DNA of 64,000 nucleotides from Pseudomonas sp. PDM14 (GCF_014851905.1 NZ_JACVAQ010000003.1:124001-188000); one strand, 5' to 3'; positions 37,767 to 47,209 are shown, numbered from the stretch's first letter. The notes: generated by a model not told the origin, from the letters alone. Program-made: numbers and translations.

Positions 37767-38342
37767 TCAGGCGGGGATGATCTGCACGCGCGGCCAGCGT
37801 TCCTGATAGCGCTTCTGCGCCAGGCGCTGGTTATAGATGGCGACGCCGACGCGCGTCGGATTGTGACGCACGCGCAGGGCGAAAAGGTCGTCCAGGCCGT
37901 GCGGGGCGATGACCTGCAGCCTGTCGTCGGCGTCCAGGTAAAGGCCCACCGTCGTGGCGTACTCCGGCCAGGAGCCGACGGCCTCCTCCAGCGAGTTCAG
38001 CGGCGCCATCGGCTGGCCGAAGTAGTTGGCGTACCAGTGGTGTACATGCGCCTGATTGGTCACCTCCCAGGGTAATTCGGGACAGCAGGTGGCCAGGCGC
38101 TCGCGCAGATTTTCGTCCTGCTCGGCCTGGGCGCTCGGGTCGAAGTAGACCAGATCGATATCGCCCGGCACCTGCGCCGGGCGTTGGTGCAGGTGGTCCC
38201 ACACCAGGTTGCGCACCGCGCCAGCGCCAATGCACCACGATGCCAGTTGCAGCGAACGCGCCGCATGCAGCGCCTCCATCAGCCAGGCGCTTTGCTGGGC
38301 GAGGTGAATCAGTTGCGGGTGCAGGTCGTCGCGGGCGGGCAT
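37767..38342 (-). CDS. nucleotidyltransferase family protein (DUF925-like)
   Basis: The protein has 191 residues. The motif IGAGAVRNLVWDHLHQRPAQVPGDIDLVYFD carries the Gly-rich loop and the D-x-D metal site of minimal nucleotidyltransferases. The C-terminal PTRVGVAIYNQRLAQKRYQERWP is typical of the DUF925/NTP_transf_6 group. The substrate is unknown. Confidence 0.85.
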   Translation of the reverse strand: MPARDDLHPQLIHLAQQSAWLMEALHAARSLQLASWCIGAGAVRNLVWDHLHQRPAQVPGDIDLVYFDPSAQAEQDENLRERLATCCPELPWEVTNQAHVHHWYANYFGQPMAPLNSLEEAVGSWPEYATTVGLYLDADDRLQVIAPHGLDDLFALRVRHNPTRVGVAIYNQRLAQKRYQERWPRVQIIPA

Positions 38343-38399
38343 GGGCGGTGTCGTGATGGTGGGGTGGCGATCATGCCGCGTGCAGCGGCTATCGCCAAC

Positions 38400-40244
38400 T
38401 CAGTAGTGGTACCACTTCAGCTCCAGCATCAGCTCGTTCTCCGGGCTGCTCAGCTGGCTGAAGTCCCGGCTCGCACTGAAGCGCAGACCGAGGTTACGGC
38501 TCAGCTCCCACTGCTGGTCGAGTGCCAGGCTGCGGCGCACCTCGCCGTTATGGAAGTAGTCACCCTTGGCTTGCAGGGTCAGGTTGCCCAGCGCGTTGCG
38601 CCACAGCAGGCCGCTGTCGAAGCCGAGTGCGGGGGCGACGAAGGCGGCGAAGTCCTGGTGGTGCTCCAGGCGGGTGGTAGCCAGGGCGTAAGCCAGGGCA
38701 TTGTCACCGAGTTTCCAGGTGCCGCCGGCGCCGCCGTTGAAGTGGCTGGCCAGCACCTCGTCGCCATCCTCGCCGGGCACCCGCTGCAGGCCGCCGCCGA
38801 CCTGCCAGGACCAGGGTTTGAGTAGCCGGTTGCGCGGCGTCAGCGAGCGGATGGTGGCGAGGTCCAGCTGCTGCAGCTGCCAGTGATTGCCTTCGTACTG
38901 GCGCAGCTTGAGTTGGGCCAGTTCGATCTGCGCGCCGAGGGGGAAGCCGTAGGCGTTGTCGTTGAGGTCGTGGTAGGCCATGCGCAGGCCGTACTCGGCG
39001 AAGGCGCGGTCATCGCGGCTGCCAGCGCCGAGTTGCCAGGTGCGCGATTCGTGGCCGTCCTCGGGCAGGCCGGGGCGTTCGAGGGCCAGGGCCGGCGGCG
39101 GGTTGCCGTTGATCGCGCGCAGTAGCTCGAAGCTGCGGCTGGCGATCTCGCCGGAGCGCGCTTCGCCGGTGGCGCGGTAGCGCACCAGGCGAAAGGCGGC
39201 GTCCTGAATCAAGGCGCGGCGCTCTGCAGGCAGGGCCTGGAATTCGATGCTGGTAGTCAGCTGCGGAGCCTCGGCCAGGCGCAGTACCCAGTCCTGTTCG
39301 GCGCCGTTCAGTTGTTCGGCGCGACCGAGTAGCTCGCGCTCGCGGGACGGGCGGTAGTCGGTACGCGCGACCAGGCCGGCCTGCTTCACCGCGCGCACGG
39401 TGTCGGTGGGGATGGCGGTCAGCGGGAACTGCTCGGTCAGCTCCAGGCCGGGGCGGGCGATCTCCAGCAGTTCGAGCAGGCGGTAGGAGCAGTTTTCGTC
39501 GAAGAAGAAGTAGTCGAAGCGCACTTGGCGCAGCTCCCACACGTGCTCGACCATGCGCCCGGTTTCCGCCGCGCTGAGGTTGAGCCGGTATTCCCACAGG
39601 TCGCGGTTCTCCAGACGGCTGTACTCGGCGAGTTTCTCGCGGTAGGGCACCAGGGCGAACAGGCCGGGGTAGCCGCCCATCAGGCCTTTCCAGGCATAGA
39701 GGATGCTGTTGTCCATGCCTTCGATGTAGGCGCCGAAGTTCAGCGCGTAGCTGAGCAGGGCGGTGTTGTGCGAGTCGACGTCAGCCTGGTCGATGCGCAG
39801 CAGGGTGTGGCCGAACATCGACGACGGGCTGTTCAGGTAGGCGGCGGGAAACACCAGTACCGTGCTGTGCGGCTTGATGTCGGCGAACCAGGCGTTGAAT
39901 TCGGTGCAGGTGGGGGTGGGCAGATCGGTCAGGGCCAGCTGTTCGCGCAGCCAGCGGGTGCGCGCCGGATAGCGGCATTGCGGGTGCAGGTCGCCCTGCG
40001 CCGCGGGCGCATAGAGCGCCTGCAGGGTGGCTTGCAGTTCGGCCTGCGGGTCGCTGTCGCCCTGTGCGACGAGGAAGAAGTCGGCGTCGTCGACGTAACT
40101 GCGCCAGCCGCCGAGCTTGCCGGTTTCGTAGTGCCCGAGGGCGATCCAGTAGGGCGAGGCCGCCAGTGTGGCCAGGCGCTCCGCGGCAATCTGCGGGGCG
40201 GCGTGCAGGTGAGCGCCGAGGCAAAGCGCCAGGTACGGCAACAT
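38400..40244 (-). CDS. DUF4105 exported protein with C-terminal outer membrane barrel
   Basis: The protein has 614 residues from the ATG at 40244, with a short signal peptide (MLPYLALCLGAHLHA). The DUF4105 core is clear: VLVFPAAYLNSPSSMFGHTLLRID, LSYALNFGA, KGLMGGYPGLFALVPYREKLAEYSRLENRDLWEYRLNLS and the Cys-bearing FDENCSYRLLELLE. The C-terminal ~250 residues alternate like beta strands and end in an aromatic stretch (LELKWYHY), suggesting an outer membrane barrel. The SSMFGH and NCSYRLL motifs recall papain-like permuted peptidases, but activity is unproven. The start is uncertain, as there is no good ribosome site. Confidence 0.82.
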   Translation of the reverse strand: MLPYLALCLGAHLHAAPQIAAERLATLAASPYWIALGHYETGKLGGWRSYVDDADFFLVAQGDSDPQAELQATLQALYAPAAQGDLHPQCRYPARTRWLREQLALTDLPTPTCTEFNAWFADIKPHSTVLVFPAAYLNSPSSMFGHTLLRIDQADVDSHNTALLSYALNFGAYIEGMDNSILYAWKGLMGGYPGLFALVPYREKLAEYSRLENRDLWEYRLNLSAAETGRMVEHVWELRQVRFDYFFFDENCSYRLLELLEIARPGLELTEQFPLTAIPTDTVRAVKQAGLVARTDYRPSRERELLGRAEQLNGAEQDWVLRLAEAPQLTTSIEFQALPAERRALIQDAAFRLVRYRATGEARSGEIASRSFELLRAINGNPPPALALERPGLPEDGHESRTWQLGAGSRDDRAFAEYGLRMAYHDLNDNAYGFPLGAQIELAQLKLRQYEGNHWQLQQLDLATIRSLTPRNRLLKPWSWQVGGGLQRVPGEDGDEVLASHFNGGAGGTWKLGDNALAYALATTRLEHHQDFAAFVAPALGFDSGLLWRNALGNLTLQAKGDYFHNGEVRRSLALDQQWELSRNLGLRFSASRDFSQLSSPENELMLELKWYHY

Positions 40245-40476
40245 CCGTTTCAAGGGCGGGCTTCTTCTTCCAGGGCGAGCCGAACGAGCTTTTCCCATGC
40301 CCGCAAGCCTGTCAAGCAAGGTCATTTCGGGCGATTGCGCAAGGGCATTCGGCGTGTTCCGTGTGGTAACGAAAAGCCGCGAACGGGCAGCGCCGATGCC
40401 TTGCCAGCGGCGTTCGGCCGGCGCCAGAATGGTCCCAACTTTCCGCGGCGCTGCTGCCGCCCGATAAGGACTTCCG

Positions 40477-42924
40477 ATGCCTGAATCTTTTGCTGCTGGC
40501 CTGCACCTGGCGCCCGATGACCTGACTCGCCCCTTCTCTCCCGAACAGTTCAACTTCACTTCCACCGATGACCTGGAGCCGTTCCGCGGCGTGCTCGGCC
40601 AGGAGCGCGCCGTCGAAGCGCTGCAGTTCGGCGTGGCCATGCCGCGCCCCGGTTACAACGTGTTCGTCATGGGCGAGCCCGGCACCGGGCGCTTCTCGTT
40701 CGTGCAGCGCTACCTCAAGGCCGAGGCCAAGCGCCTGGCCACGCCGGCCGACCATCTCTATGTGAACAACTTCGACGAGCCGCGCGAGCCGCGCGCGCTG
40801 GAGCTGCCGGCCGGCACGGCGGGAGAGCTGATCAGCGACATCGGCCAGTTGATCGACAACCTGCTGTCGACCTTCCCGGCGGTGTTCGAGACGCCCACTT
40901 ACCAGCAGAAGAAGAGCGCCATCGAGCGCATCTTCAACCAGCGCTACGACAAGGCGCTGGACGTGGTCGAGCGCCTGTCGCTGGAAAAGGAAGTAGCGCT
41001 GTACCGCGACAGCAGCAACATCGCCTTCACCCCGATGAAGGAGGGCAAGGCCCTTGATGAGGCCGAGTTCGCCCAGCTGCCGGAGGCCGAGCGCGAGCGC
41101 TTCCATGCCGACATCACCGCGCTGGAGGAGCGCCTCAACGAGGAGCTTGCCGGCCTGCCGCAGTGGAAGCGCGAGCTGAGCAACCAGACCCGCCAGCTCA
41201 ACGAAGAAACCATCACCCTGGCGCTGCAGCCGCTGCTGGCGCCGCTGTCGGAAAAATACGCGGAGAACGCCGGCATCGGTGCCTACCTGCAGGCGGTGCA
41301 GGTCAACCTGCTGAAGACCGTGGTCGATCAGCTGATCGACGACAAACCGGACGTCGAGCGCCGCGAAATGCTCGAAGAGCAGTACTGCCCGAGCCTGGTG
41401 GTCGGCCATCACGCCGACGGTGGCGCACCGGTGGTGTTCGAGCCGCACCCGACCTACGACAACCTGTTCGGTCGCATCGAATACAGCACCGATCAGGGCG
41501 CGCTCTACACCAGCTACCGGCAGCTGCGCCCCGGCGCGCTGCACCGCGCCAATGGCGGCTTCCTGGTGCTGGAAGCGGAGAAGATGCTCGGCGAGCCGTT
41601 CGTCTGGGACGCGCTCAAGCGCGCCCTGCATTCGCGCCAGTTGAAGATGGAGTCGCCGTTGGGTGACCTCGGCCGCATCGCCACCGTGACCCTGACGCCA
41701 CAGATGATCCCGCTGCAGCTGAAGGTGGTGATCATCGGCTCGCGCCAGCTGTACTACGCGCTGCAGGACGCCGATCCGGACTTCCAGGAGATGTTCCGCG
41801 TGCTGGTGGACTTCGACGAGGACATCCCGCTCGCCGACGAGAGCCTCGAACAGTTCGCCCAGTTGCTCAAAACGCGCACCTCGGAGGAGGGTATGGCGCC
41901 GCTCACCGCCGCCGCCGTGGCGCGCCTGGCGACCTACAGTGCACGCCTGGCCGAGCACCAGGGGCGGTTGTCGGCGCGTATCGGCGATCTGTTCCAGCTG
42001 GTCAGCGAGGCCGACTTCATCCGCAGCCTGGCCAGCGATGAGCTGACCGATGCCGGGCATATCGAGCGTGCGCTGAAGGCCAAGGCCACGCGCACCGGCC
42101 GCGTCTCGGCGCGGATCATCGATGACATGCTCGCCGGCATCATCCTCATCGACACCGCCGGTGCTGCGATCGGCAAATGCAACGGCCTCACTGTACTGGA
42201 GGTCGGTGACTCGGCCTTCGGCGTGCCGGCGCGGATTTCCGCCACGGTGTATCCGGGTGGCAGCGGCATCGTCGACATCGAACGCGAGGTCAACCTCGGC
42301 CAGCCGATCCACTCCAAGGGCGTGATGATCCTCACCGGCTACCTCGGCAGCCGTTATGCCCAGGAATTCCCCCTGGAGATTTCGGCGAGCATCGCCCTGG
42401 AGCAATCCTACGGCTACGTCGACGGCGACAGCGCCTCGCTCGGCGAGGTCTGCACGCTGATTTCTGCCCTGTCGCGCACGCCGCTCAAGCAGTGCTTCGC
42501 CATCACCGGTTCGATCAACCAGTTCGGCGAGGTGCAAGCGGTTGGCGGGGTCAACGAGAAGATCGAGGGCTTCTTCCGCCTGTGCGAGGCGCGCGGCCTG
42601 ACCGGTGAGCAGGGCGCGATCATTCCCTACTCCAACGTCACCACGCTGATGCTCGACGAGCGCGTGCTGCAGGCGGTACGCAATGGCCTGTTCCACGTCT
42701 ATGCGGTGCGCCAGGTCGATGAGGCGCTGAGCCTGCTGGTTGGCGAGGATGCCGGCACACCGAACGACAAGGGCGAATTCCCGGCCGGCAGCGTCAACGC
42801 GCGCGTGGTCGAGCGCCTGCGCAGCATCGCCGAGATGGGCATGGAGGAAGAGGAGAAGGAGCCGGTGCAGATCGCCGAGGTGAAGACCAAGGGGCGCGCC
42901 GTGGCGAAAAAGCCCAAGGAGTGA
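40477..42924 (+). CDS. Lon-like AAA+ protease (PA4576/AAA_32 family)
   Basis: The protein has 815 residues. The N-terminal AAA_32-type region carries a P-loop-like GEPGTGR (G66-R72) where Arg replaces the usual Walker A lysine. The C-terminal Lon peptidase domain has the Ser-Lys dyad S652 (DGDSAS) and K695 (VNEKIEG), 43 residues apart as in E. coli Lon, plus GSINQFGEVQAVGGV. It lacks the Lon N-terminal substrate-recognition domain. It should be an intracellular serine protease. Whether it hydrolyses ATP is uncertain given the Arg. Confidence 0.93.
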   Translation: MPESFAAGLHLAPDDLTRPFSPEQFNFTSTDDLEPFRGVLGQERAVEALQFGVAMPRPGYNVFVMGEPGTGRFSFVQRYLKAEAKRLATPADHLYVNNFDEPREPRALELPAGTAGELISDIGQLIDNLLSTFPAVFETPTYQQKKSAIERIFNQRYDKALDVVERLSLEKEVALYRDSSNIAFTPMKEGKALDEAEFAQLPEAERERFHADITALEERLNEELAGLPQWKRELSNQTRQLNEETITLALQPLLAPLSEKYAENAGIGAYLQAVQVNLLKTVVDQLIDDKPDVERREMLEEQYCPSLVVGHHADGGAPVVFEPHPTYDNLFGRIEYSTDQGALYTSYRQLRPGALHRANGGFLVLEAEKMLGEPFVWDALKRALHSRQLKMESPLGDLGRIATVTLTPQMIPLQLKVVIIGSRQLYYALQDADPDFQEMFRVLVDFDEDIPLADESLEQFAQLLKTRTSEEGMAPLTAAAVARLATYSARLAEHQGRLSARIGDLFQLVSEADFIRSLASDELTDAGHIERALKAKATRTGRVSARIIDDMLAGIILIDTAGAAIGKCNGLTVLEVGDSAFGVPARISATVYPGGSGIVDIEREVNLGQPIHSKGVMILTGYLGSRYAQEFPLEISASIALEQSYGYVDGDSASLGEVCTLISALSRTPLKQCFAITGSINQFGEVQAVGGVNEKIEGFFRLCEARGLTGEQGAIIPYSNVTTLMLDERVLQAVRNGLFHVYAVRQVDEALSLLVGEDAGTPNDKGEFPAGSVNARVVERLRSIAEMGMEEEEKEPVQIAEVKTKGRAVAKKPKE

Positions 42925-43022
42925 CGCGGTGACCGTCCGGCAACTGGTCAGTCACTGAACAGTTGCCCGGCGGCCGCGAGCGGCCTCGCTCGGACCTGCT
43001 TGCCCTCACTTCTTCCACAGAG

Positions 43023-43031
43023 TTATCCACA
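43023..43031. promoter_or_regulatory. consensus DnaA box upstream of the PA4575-like gene
   Basis: TTATCCACA is a perfect DnaA 9-mer. A second perfect 9-mer occurs about 520 bp away, at 43541. Confidence 0.6.
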
Positions 43032-43111
43032 GCGTGCGGGGATAACTTTGCCTTTCCCCGTCGGCGCCTCGGGGTGTAGTCTGAAACCCAGACCTTGCGA
43101 GGACCGCCGTC

Positions 43112-43453
43112 ATGCCGCGCAGCCTCTGCCTCACCCGTCAGTGCCTCGGCCTGACCACTCGGATCGAATGTGTGATTCGCCCGCTGGCTGGCGAGCGAGG
43201 GCTGTGGACGCTGCTCTGCGCGGCAGGCATGTCTGGCGCGCAACCCTCGGCGATCAAGGCGCAAGGCCCATTCCACGGGCCTTTCGTGGCCGAAGCGGTA
43301 CTCGATTCGATCGCCCAGTGCCTATCCGTACAGGGCTACGAAGCCTGCGAGGAACCGCCGATCTGGTGCCTGCATCTGCAGGGCGAGTTGCGTCGGCTCA
43401 ATGGCGAGCGTTGCCGTCACGTGGGTGATTGCCAGTTCCGCCCGGAAAGCTGA
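43112..43453 (+). CDS. conserved hypothetical protein (PA4575-like)
   Basis: The protein has 113 residues (MPRSLCLTRQCLGLTTRIECVIRP... to ...GDCQFRPES). It is Cys-rich (seven or more Cys) with no signal peptide, membrane segment or domain I recognise. Position between the Lon-like gene and yqhA matches the PA4575 slot. The leading bases include GCGAGGACC as a weak ribosome site. Confidence 0.7.
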   Translation: MPRSLCLTRQCLGLTTRIECVIRPLAGERGLWTLLCAAGMSGAQPSAIKAQGPFHGPFVAEAVLDSIAQCLSVQGYEACEEPPIWCLHLQGELRRLNGERCRHVGDCQFRPES

Positions 43454-43540
43454 GCACGCCGCTGAGCGCTTTTTCACCAATGCCGGCAAAGCACCGATGG
43501 CGCTGCGCCGCGACCACCTTTCCCGTCCCTGCCCACAAGG

Positions 43541-43563
43541 TTATCCACAGTTCGCGTGGATAA
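43541..43563. promoter_or_regulatory. pair of inverted DnaA boxes upstream of yqhA
   Basis: TTATCCACA (43541-43549) is followed by CGTGGATAA (43555-43563), the reverse complement of TTATCCACG, giving two facing boxes five bases apart. They lie about 80-100 bp before the yqhA-like gene. Confidence 0.6.
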
Positions 43564-43644
43564 GCCGCAAAAGGCGCTGTCGCCTTTGTCCCAGACGCTC
43601 GCGTGGGTATACTCGCGGCCGGATTTTCATTCAGCGAGGGGACC

Positions 43645-44136
43645 ATGGAACGCATTATCGAGAACGCAATGTATGCCTCGCGCTGGCTGCTGGCGCCGAT
43701 CTACTTCGGCCTGTCGCTGGGTCTGCTGGCACTGGCGCTGAAGTTCTTCCAGGAAGTTTTCCACATCCTGCCCAACGTCTTCTCCCTGGCCGAGGCCGAT
43801 CTGATTCTGGTGCTGCTGTCGCTGATCGACATGGCGCTGGTCGGTGGCCTGCTGGTGATGGTGATGATCTCCGGCTACGAGAACTTCGTCTCGCAGCTGG
43901 ATATCGACGAGAGCAAGGAGAAACTCAGCTGGCTGGGCAAGATGGATTCCAGCTCGCTGAAGATGAAGGTGGCTGCATCGATTGTGGCGATCTCTTCGAT
44001 CCACCTGCTGCGCGTGTTCATGGATGCCAAGAACCACGACCCCGAACACCTCAAGTGGTACGTGATCATCCACATGACCTTCGTCGTCTCGGCGTTCGCC
44101 ATGGGTTACCTGGACAAGCTGACCAAGCACGACTGA
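43645..44136 (+). CDS. YqhA/UPF0114 family membrane protein
   Basis: The protein has 163 residues from the ATG at 43645 (GAGGGG ribosome site) and starts [35 protein letters not shown]. Three or four membrane helices and [50 protein letters not shown] identify the UPF0114/TIGR00645 family. Function is unknown. The in-frame upstream extension crosses the DnaA-box region and is rejected. Confidence 0.92.
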   Translation: MERIIENAMYASRWLLAPIYFGLSLGLLALALKFFQEVFHILPNVFSLAEADLILVLLSLIDMALVGGLLVMVMISGYENFVSQLDIDESKEKLSWLGKMDSSSLKMKVAASIVAISSIHLLRVFMDAKNHDPEHLKWYVIIHMTFVVSAFAMGYLDKLTKHD

Positions 44137-44156
44137 CGTGTGACCGTACACGCCGA

Positions 44157-44186
44157 GCCCGGCACCGCGAGGTGGCCGGGCTTTTT
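44157..44186 (+). terminator. Rho-independent terminator after yqhA-like gene
   Basis: A GAGCCCGGC...GCCGGGC stem-loop with a small bulge is followed by six T. Confidence 0.85.
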
Positions 44187-44284
44187 TCTGCGCTCAGGTT
44201 TGCATGCGCTCTAAGCGGTCTCGTCGCGGGGCGGCTTGTGCTAGTCTGGCCGCCCTTTTTCGACCCTTAACGTGGAGCCCGGCC

Positions 44285-44901
<617 letters not shown>

Positions 44902-44902
<1 letters not shown>

Positions 44903-45059
44903 GAACTTGTTCACGATCAGCTGCGCGTCGGCGCTACTACGTTAAAAGCAAGCTCGGATGCGAGTCCAATCGGAATGCTCATTTACCACTCGTAAACTCC
45001 GCTTCCTCACTTGCTTTTGCCTTGTATCGCTCTAGCTCGCGAGATCGTGAGCAGGTTCT
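44902..45059. repeat. short inverted-repeat element (158 bp), copy 2
   Basis: Left end AGAACTTGTTCACGATC and right end (opposite strand) AGAACCTGCTCACGATC match at 14 of 17 or more positions. The inside is AT-richer than the flanks and contains no gene. The left end starts at the final A of the fklB stop codon. Copy 1 at 9595-9673 has the same termini. It has the look of a MITE-like or intergenic palindromic element without a transposase. Bases 45060-45231 beyond it hold only a terminator. Confidence 0.8.
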
Positions 45060-45065
45060 AAGCAC

Positions 45066-45111
45066 GCTAGAAAAAGCGATGCCCGGCCAGTCGTCCTGAC
45101 TGGTCCGGGCA
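45066..45111 (-). terminator. terminator of the Fur-controlled PA4570-like gene
   Basis: On the minus strand TGCCCGGACCAGTC-AGGAC-GACTGGCCGGGCA (one-base bulge) is followed by TCGCTTTTT. Confidence 0.8.
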
Positions 45112-45231
45112 CCTGCAGAAGCGGCATCGCCTCTGCGACATGGCGGCACATCAGCTGGCCCCATGCTCCCGACACGTCCCTGTGTCAGGGTGTTCCCGCT
45201 TCCGGTGACCGTCGTTGGCCGACCCTGGCAG

Positions 45232-45474
45232 TCAGTGCAGCTCCCCGTGTGGCCGCAAGGCGCGGGCGTAGCAGAACAGGAAGAGGCTGCGCACCAGTTC
45301 CTTGAGCACGCTTGGTTCGCTGGAGTTCAGGCAGCTCAGGTCGAGATCGCCCTGATCGCGCAATTCGCCGATGGCCTCTTCTTCGAGTACAGCGCACACC
45401 TCGCCGGTTTCCCGATTGAGAATCCGCAGGTAGGGATGTGGGCGGTCCAGCCAGGCATCAATCAGATAGGTCAT
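45232..45474 (-). CDS. small conserved protein under Fur-box control (PA4570-like)
   Basis: The protein has 80 residues (MTYLIDAWLDRPHPYLRILNRETGEVCAVLEEE...). The ATG at 45474 is preferred over the one at 45480 because GGAGG lies eight bases before it. No domain is recognised, but the size and the position between fklB and ispB match PA4570 of P. aeruginosa, known to me as iron-regulated. A Fur box lies just upstream, so expression under iron starvation is expected. Confidence 0.8.
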   Translation of the reverse strand: MTYLIDAWLDRPHPYLRILNRETGEVCAVLEEEAIGELRDQGDLDLSCLNSSEPSVLKELVRSLFLFCYARALRPHGELH

Positions 45475-45503
45475 GTGCATATCCTCCGTCGTCGTCCTTG
45501 AGA

Positions 45504-45518
45504 TGAGAATAATTCTTA
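45504..45518. promoter_or_regulatory. Fur box upstream of the PA4570-like gene
   Basis: TGAGAATAATTCTTA fits the 7-1-7 Fur core with three differences, and the AT-rich surround (through about 45530) gives a second overlapping half-match. It lies 30 bp before the start of the minus-strand gene. Confidence 0.85.
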
Positions 45519-45563
45519 TTGAGATTATAGCAAGACTTAATGGGCGCCTTTTGTCGGCAAATG

Positions 45564-45590
45564 AAAAGCCCGTCGCAAGGACGGGCTTTT
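45564..45590 (-). terminator. terminator downstream of ispB
   Basis: AAAAGCCCGTC-CTTGC-GACGGGCTTTT on the minus strand has a T-run on both strands. Confidence 0.9.
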
Positions 45591-45609
45591 CGCTGGAGCC
45601 AGGCTTGGC

Positions 45610-46578
45610 TCAGTTCGTGCGGGATACGGCAAACCGGCAGAGCTCGATCAGCGCGTCGCGGTGACTGTTGTTGGGCAGCGTGTCCAGGCAGGCGATGGCT
45701 TTGTCGGCATGTTCGCGGGCCAGCTTGGCGGTGTAGGCCAGCGCGCCACAGGCGTCGACCGCGGCGCGGATGCTTTCCAGGTCTTCGATGCCGCCTTTCT
45801 GGATGGCGCTGCGCACCAGGGCGGCCTGTTCGGCGGTGCCTTCACGCATGGTGTAGATCAGCGGCAGGGTCGGCTTGCCTTCGGCCAGATCGTCACCGAC
45901 GTTCTTGCCCAGGGTGGCGGCGTCGCCCTGGTAGTCGAGCAGGTCGTCGACCAGTTGGAAGGCGATGCCCAGGTGGTCGCCGAAGGTGCGCAGGGCTTCG
46001 CTCTGGGCGTGGTCGGCACCGGCCAGCGCGGCGGCGCTGTGGGTCGAGGCCTCGAAGAGCATCGCGGTCTTGCCGCGGATGACTTCCATGTAGGTCTCTT
46101 CCGTAGTGCTGGCGTCGCGCACCTTGGACAGTTGCAGCACTTCGCCTTCGGCGATCACCCGGGTGGCGCGGGAGAGGATTTGCATCACCGGCATGCAGCC
46201 GAGTTCGACCATCATTTCGAACGAGCGCGAATAAAGGAAGTCGCCGACCAGCACGCTCGGCGCATTGCCCCACTGGGCGTTGGCGGTGGCGCGACCACGG
46301 CGCATGCCGGACATGTCGACCACGTCGTCGTGCAGCAGGGTGGCGGTATGCAGGAACTCGATGGTCGCGGCCAGCAGGCGCAGGTCGTCCGCCTGATAGC
46401 CGAGAGCCTTGCCGCTGAGCAGGACGAGCAGCGGACGCAGGCGCTTGCCACCTGCGGAGATGATGTAGTCGCCGATCTTCTCCACCAGAGGCACGCGTGA
46501 TACCAGTTGGCGGCGGATGATGCCGTCGACGGCGGCGAAGTCGTTCGCCACCACGCTATAGAAGGCCTGGGGTTGCAT
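45610..46578 (-). CDS. ispB: polyprenyl (octaprenyl/nonaprenyl) diphosphate synthase
   Basis: The protein has 322 residues. The two Asp-rich motifs of trans-prenyltransferases are present: LLHDDVVDMSGMRRG and FQLVDDLLDYQGD, with GGKRLRPLLVLLSG near the N-terminus. It makes the ubiquinone side chain. Pseudomonas uses UQ-9, so the product is more likely nonaprenyl than octaprenyl diphosphate. It is divergent from rplU-rpmA. Confidence 0.95.
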   Translation of the reverse strand: MQPQAFYSVVANDFAAVDGIIRRQLVSRVPLVEKIGDYIISAGGKRLRPLLVLLSGKALGYQADDLRLLAATIEFLHTATLLHDDVVDMSGMRRGRATANAQWGNAPSVLVGDFLYSRSFEMMVELGCMPVMQILSRATRVIAEGEVLQLSKVRDASTTEETYMEVIRGKTAMLFEASTHSAAALAGADHAQSEALRTFGDHLGIAFQLVDDLLDYQGDAATLGKNVGDDLAEGKPTLPLIYTMREGTAEQAALVRSAIQKGGIEDLESIRAAVDACGALAYTAKLAREHADKAIACLDTLPNNSHRDALIELCRFAVSRTN

Positions 46579-46881
46579 CGTGGAGGGTGGCTCCTGGGGC
46601 TGGGCGGCGCCTGTTATGGGTACGCCGGCAGGGCTGCGGCGATGGGGCCGGGGGTAATCTGATTGCGCGGCATGCTAGGGGCCGGGGTAGGGGCTGTCAA
46701 GGCAAGTGCCGGCGGGGGTTGCCTCGCTGCGGGGCTTTCCGTACAATCGCGGCCCCTAACTTCTTTGGGCACTCCCTGCCTTACGCAATTGCACGGCGCC
46801 AGTCCAGGTTCCATGCAGCCATGCCGGCCAATTACTCTTCCTATAAAGAGTCGGGTGAGCAGGTTTAACGGAGAGATATCC
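46579..46881. other. ispB/rplU divergent intergenic region with long rplU leader
   Basis: About 300 bases with no gene. It holds the rplU promoter (46719-46747) and an untranslated leader of roughly 128 nt. A hairpin, ACTCTT-CCTATA-AAGAGT, sits at 46837-46854, near the rplU ribosome site. Short in-frame ATGs in the leader (46812, 46819) are not supported. Confidence 0.65.
46719..46747 (+). promoter_or_regulatory. sigma-70 promoter of rplU-rpmA
   Basis: The -35 TTGCCT and -10 TACAAT are separated by exactly 17 bases. The predicted transcription start is near 46754. Confidence 0.85.
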
Positions 46882-47193
46882 ATGTACGCTGTAATCGTTA
46901 CCGGTGGCAAGCAATACAAAGTCGCCGAAGGTGAATTCCTCAAGGTCGAGAAGCTGGAAATCGCCACTGGCGAATCCGTGACTTTTGATCGCGTTCTGCT
47001 GATCGGCAATGGCGACGACGTTCAGATCGGCGCCCCGGTGGTTGCTGGTGCCAAGGTTGTCGCTGAAGTGGTCTCCCAAGGCCGTCACGACAAAGTCACC
47101 ATCATCAAGTTCCGTCGTCGTAAGCACCACATGAAGCGTCAGGGCCACCGTCAGTGGTTCACCGAAATCAAGATCACTGGCATCCAGGCCTGA
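46882..47193 (+). CDS. rplU: 50S ribosomal protein L21
   Basis: The protein has 103 residues, the standard L21 length ([26 protein letters not shown] ... KITGIQA). GGAGAG precedes the ATG at 46882. The long upstream frame is the leader, not coding. It is co-transcribed with rpmA, 16 bp downstream. Confidence 0.98.
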   Translation: MYAVIVTGGKQYKVAEGEFLKVEKLEIATGESVTFDRVLLIGNGDDVQIGAPVVAGAKVVAEVVSQGRHDKVTIIKFRRRKHHMKRQGHRQWFTEIKITGIQA

Positions 47194-47209
47194 TTGGAGG
47201 GTTTGACTC

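Noticed and set aside
43023-43563. DnaA boxes as a chromosomal or plasmid replication origin
   Set aside because: No AT-rich unwinding region, no dnaA/dnaN or rep gene, and too few boxes.
46663-46881. Upstream in-frame extension of rplU (ATGs at 46812 and earlier)
   Set aside because: L21 has a highly conserved start at MYAVI; the extension crosses the promoter and leader hairpin.
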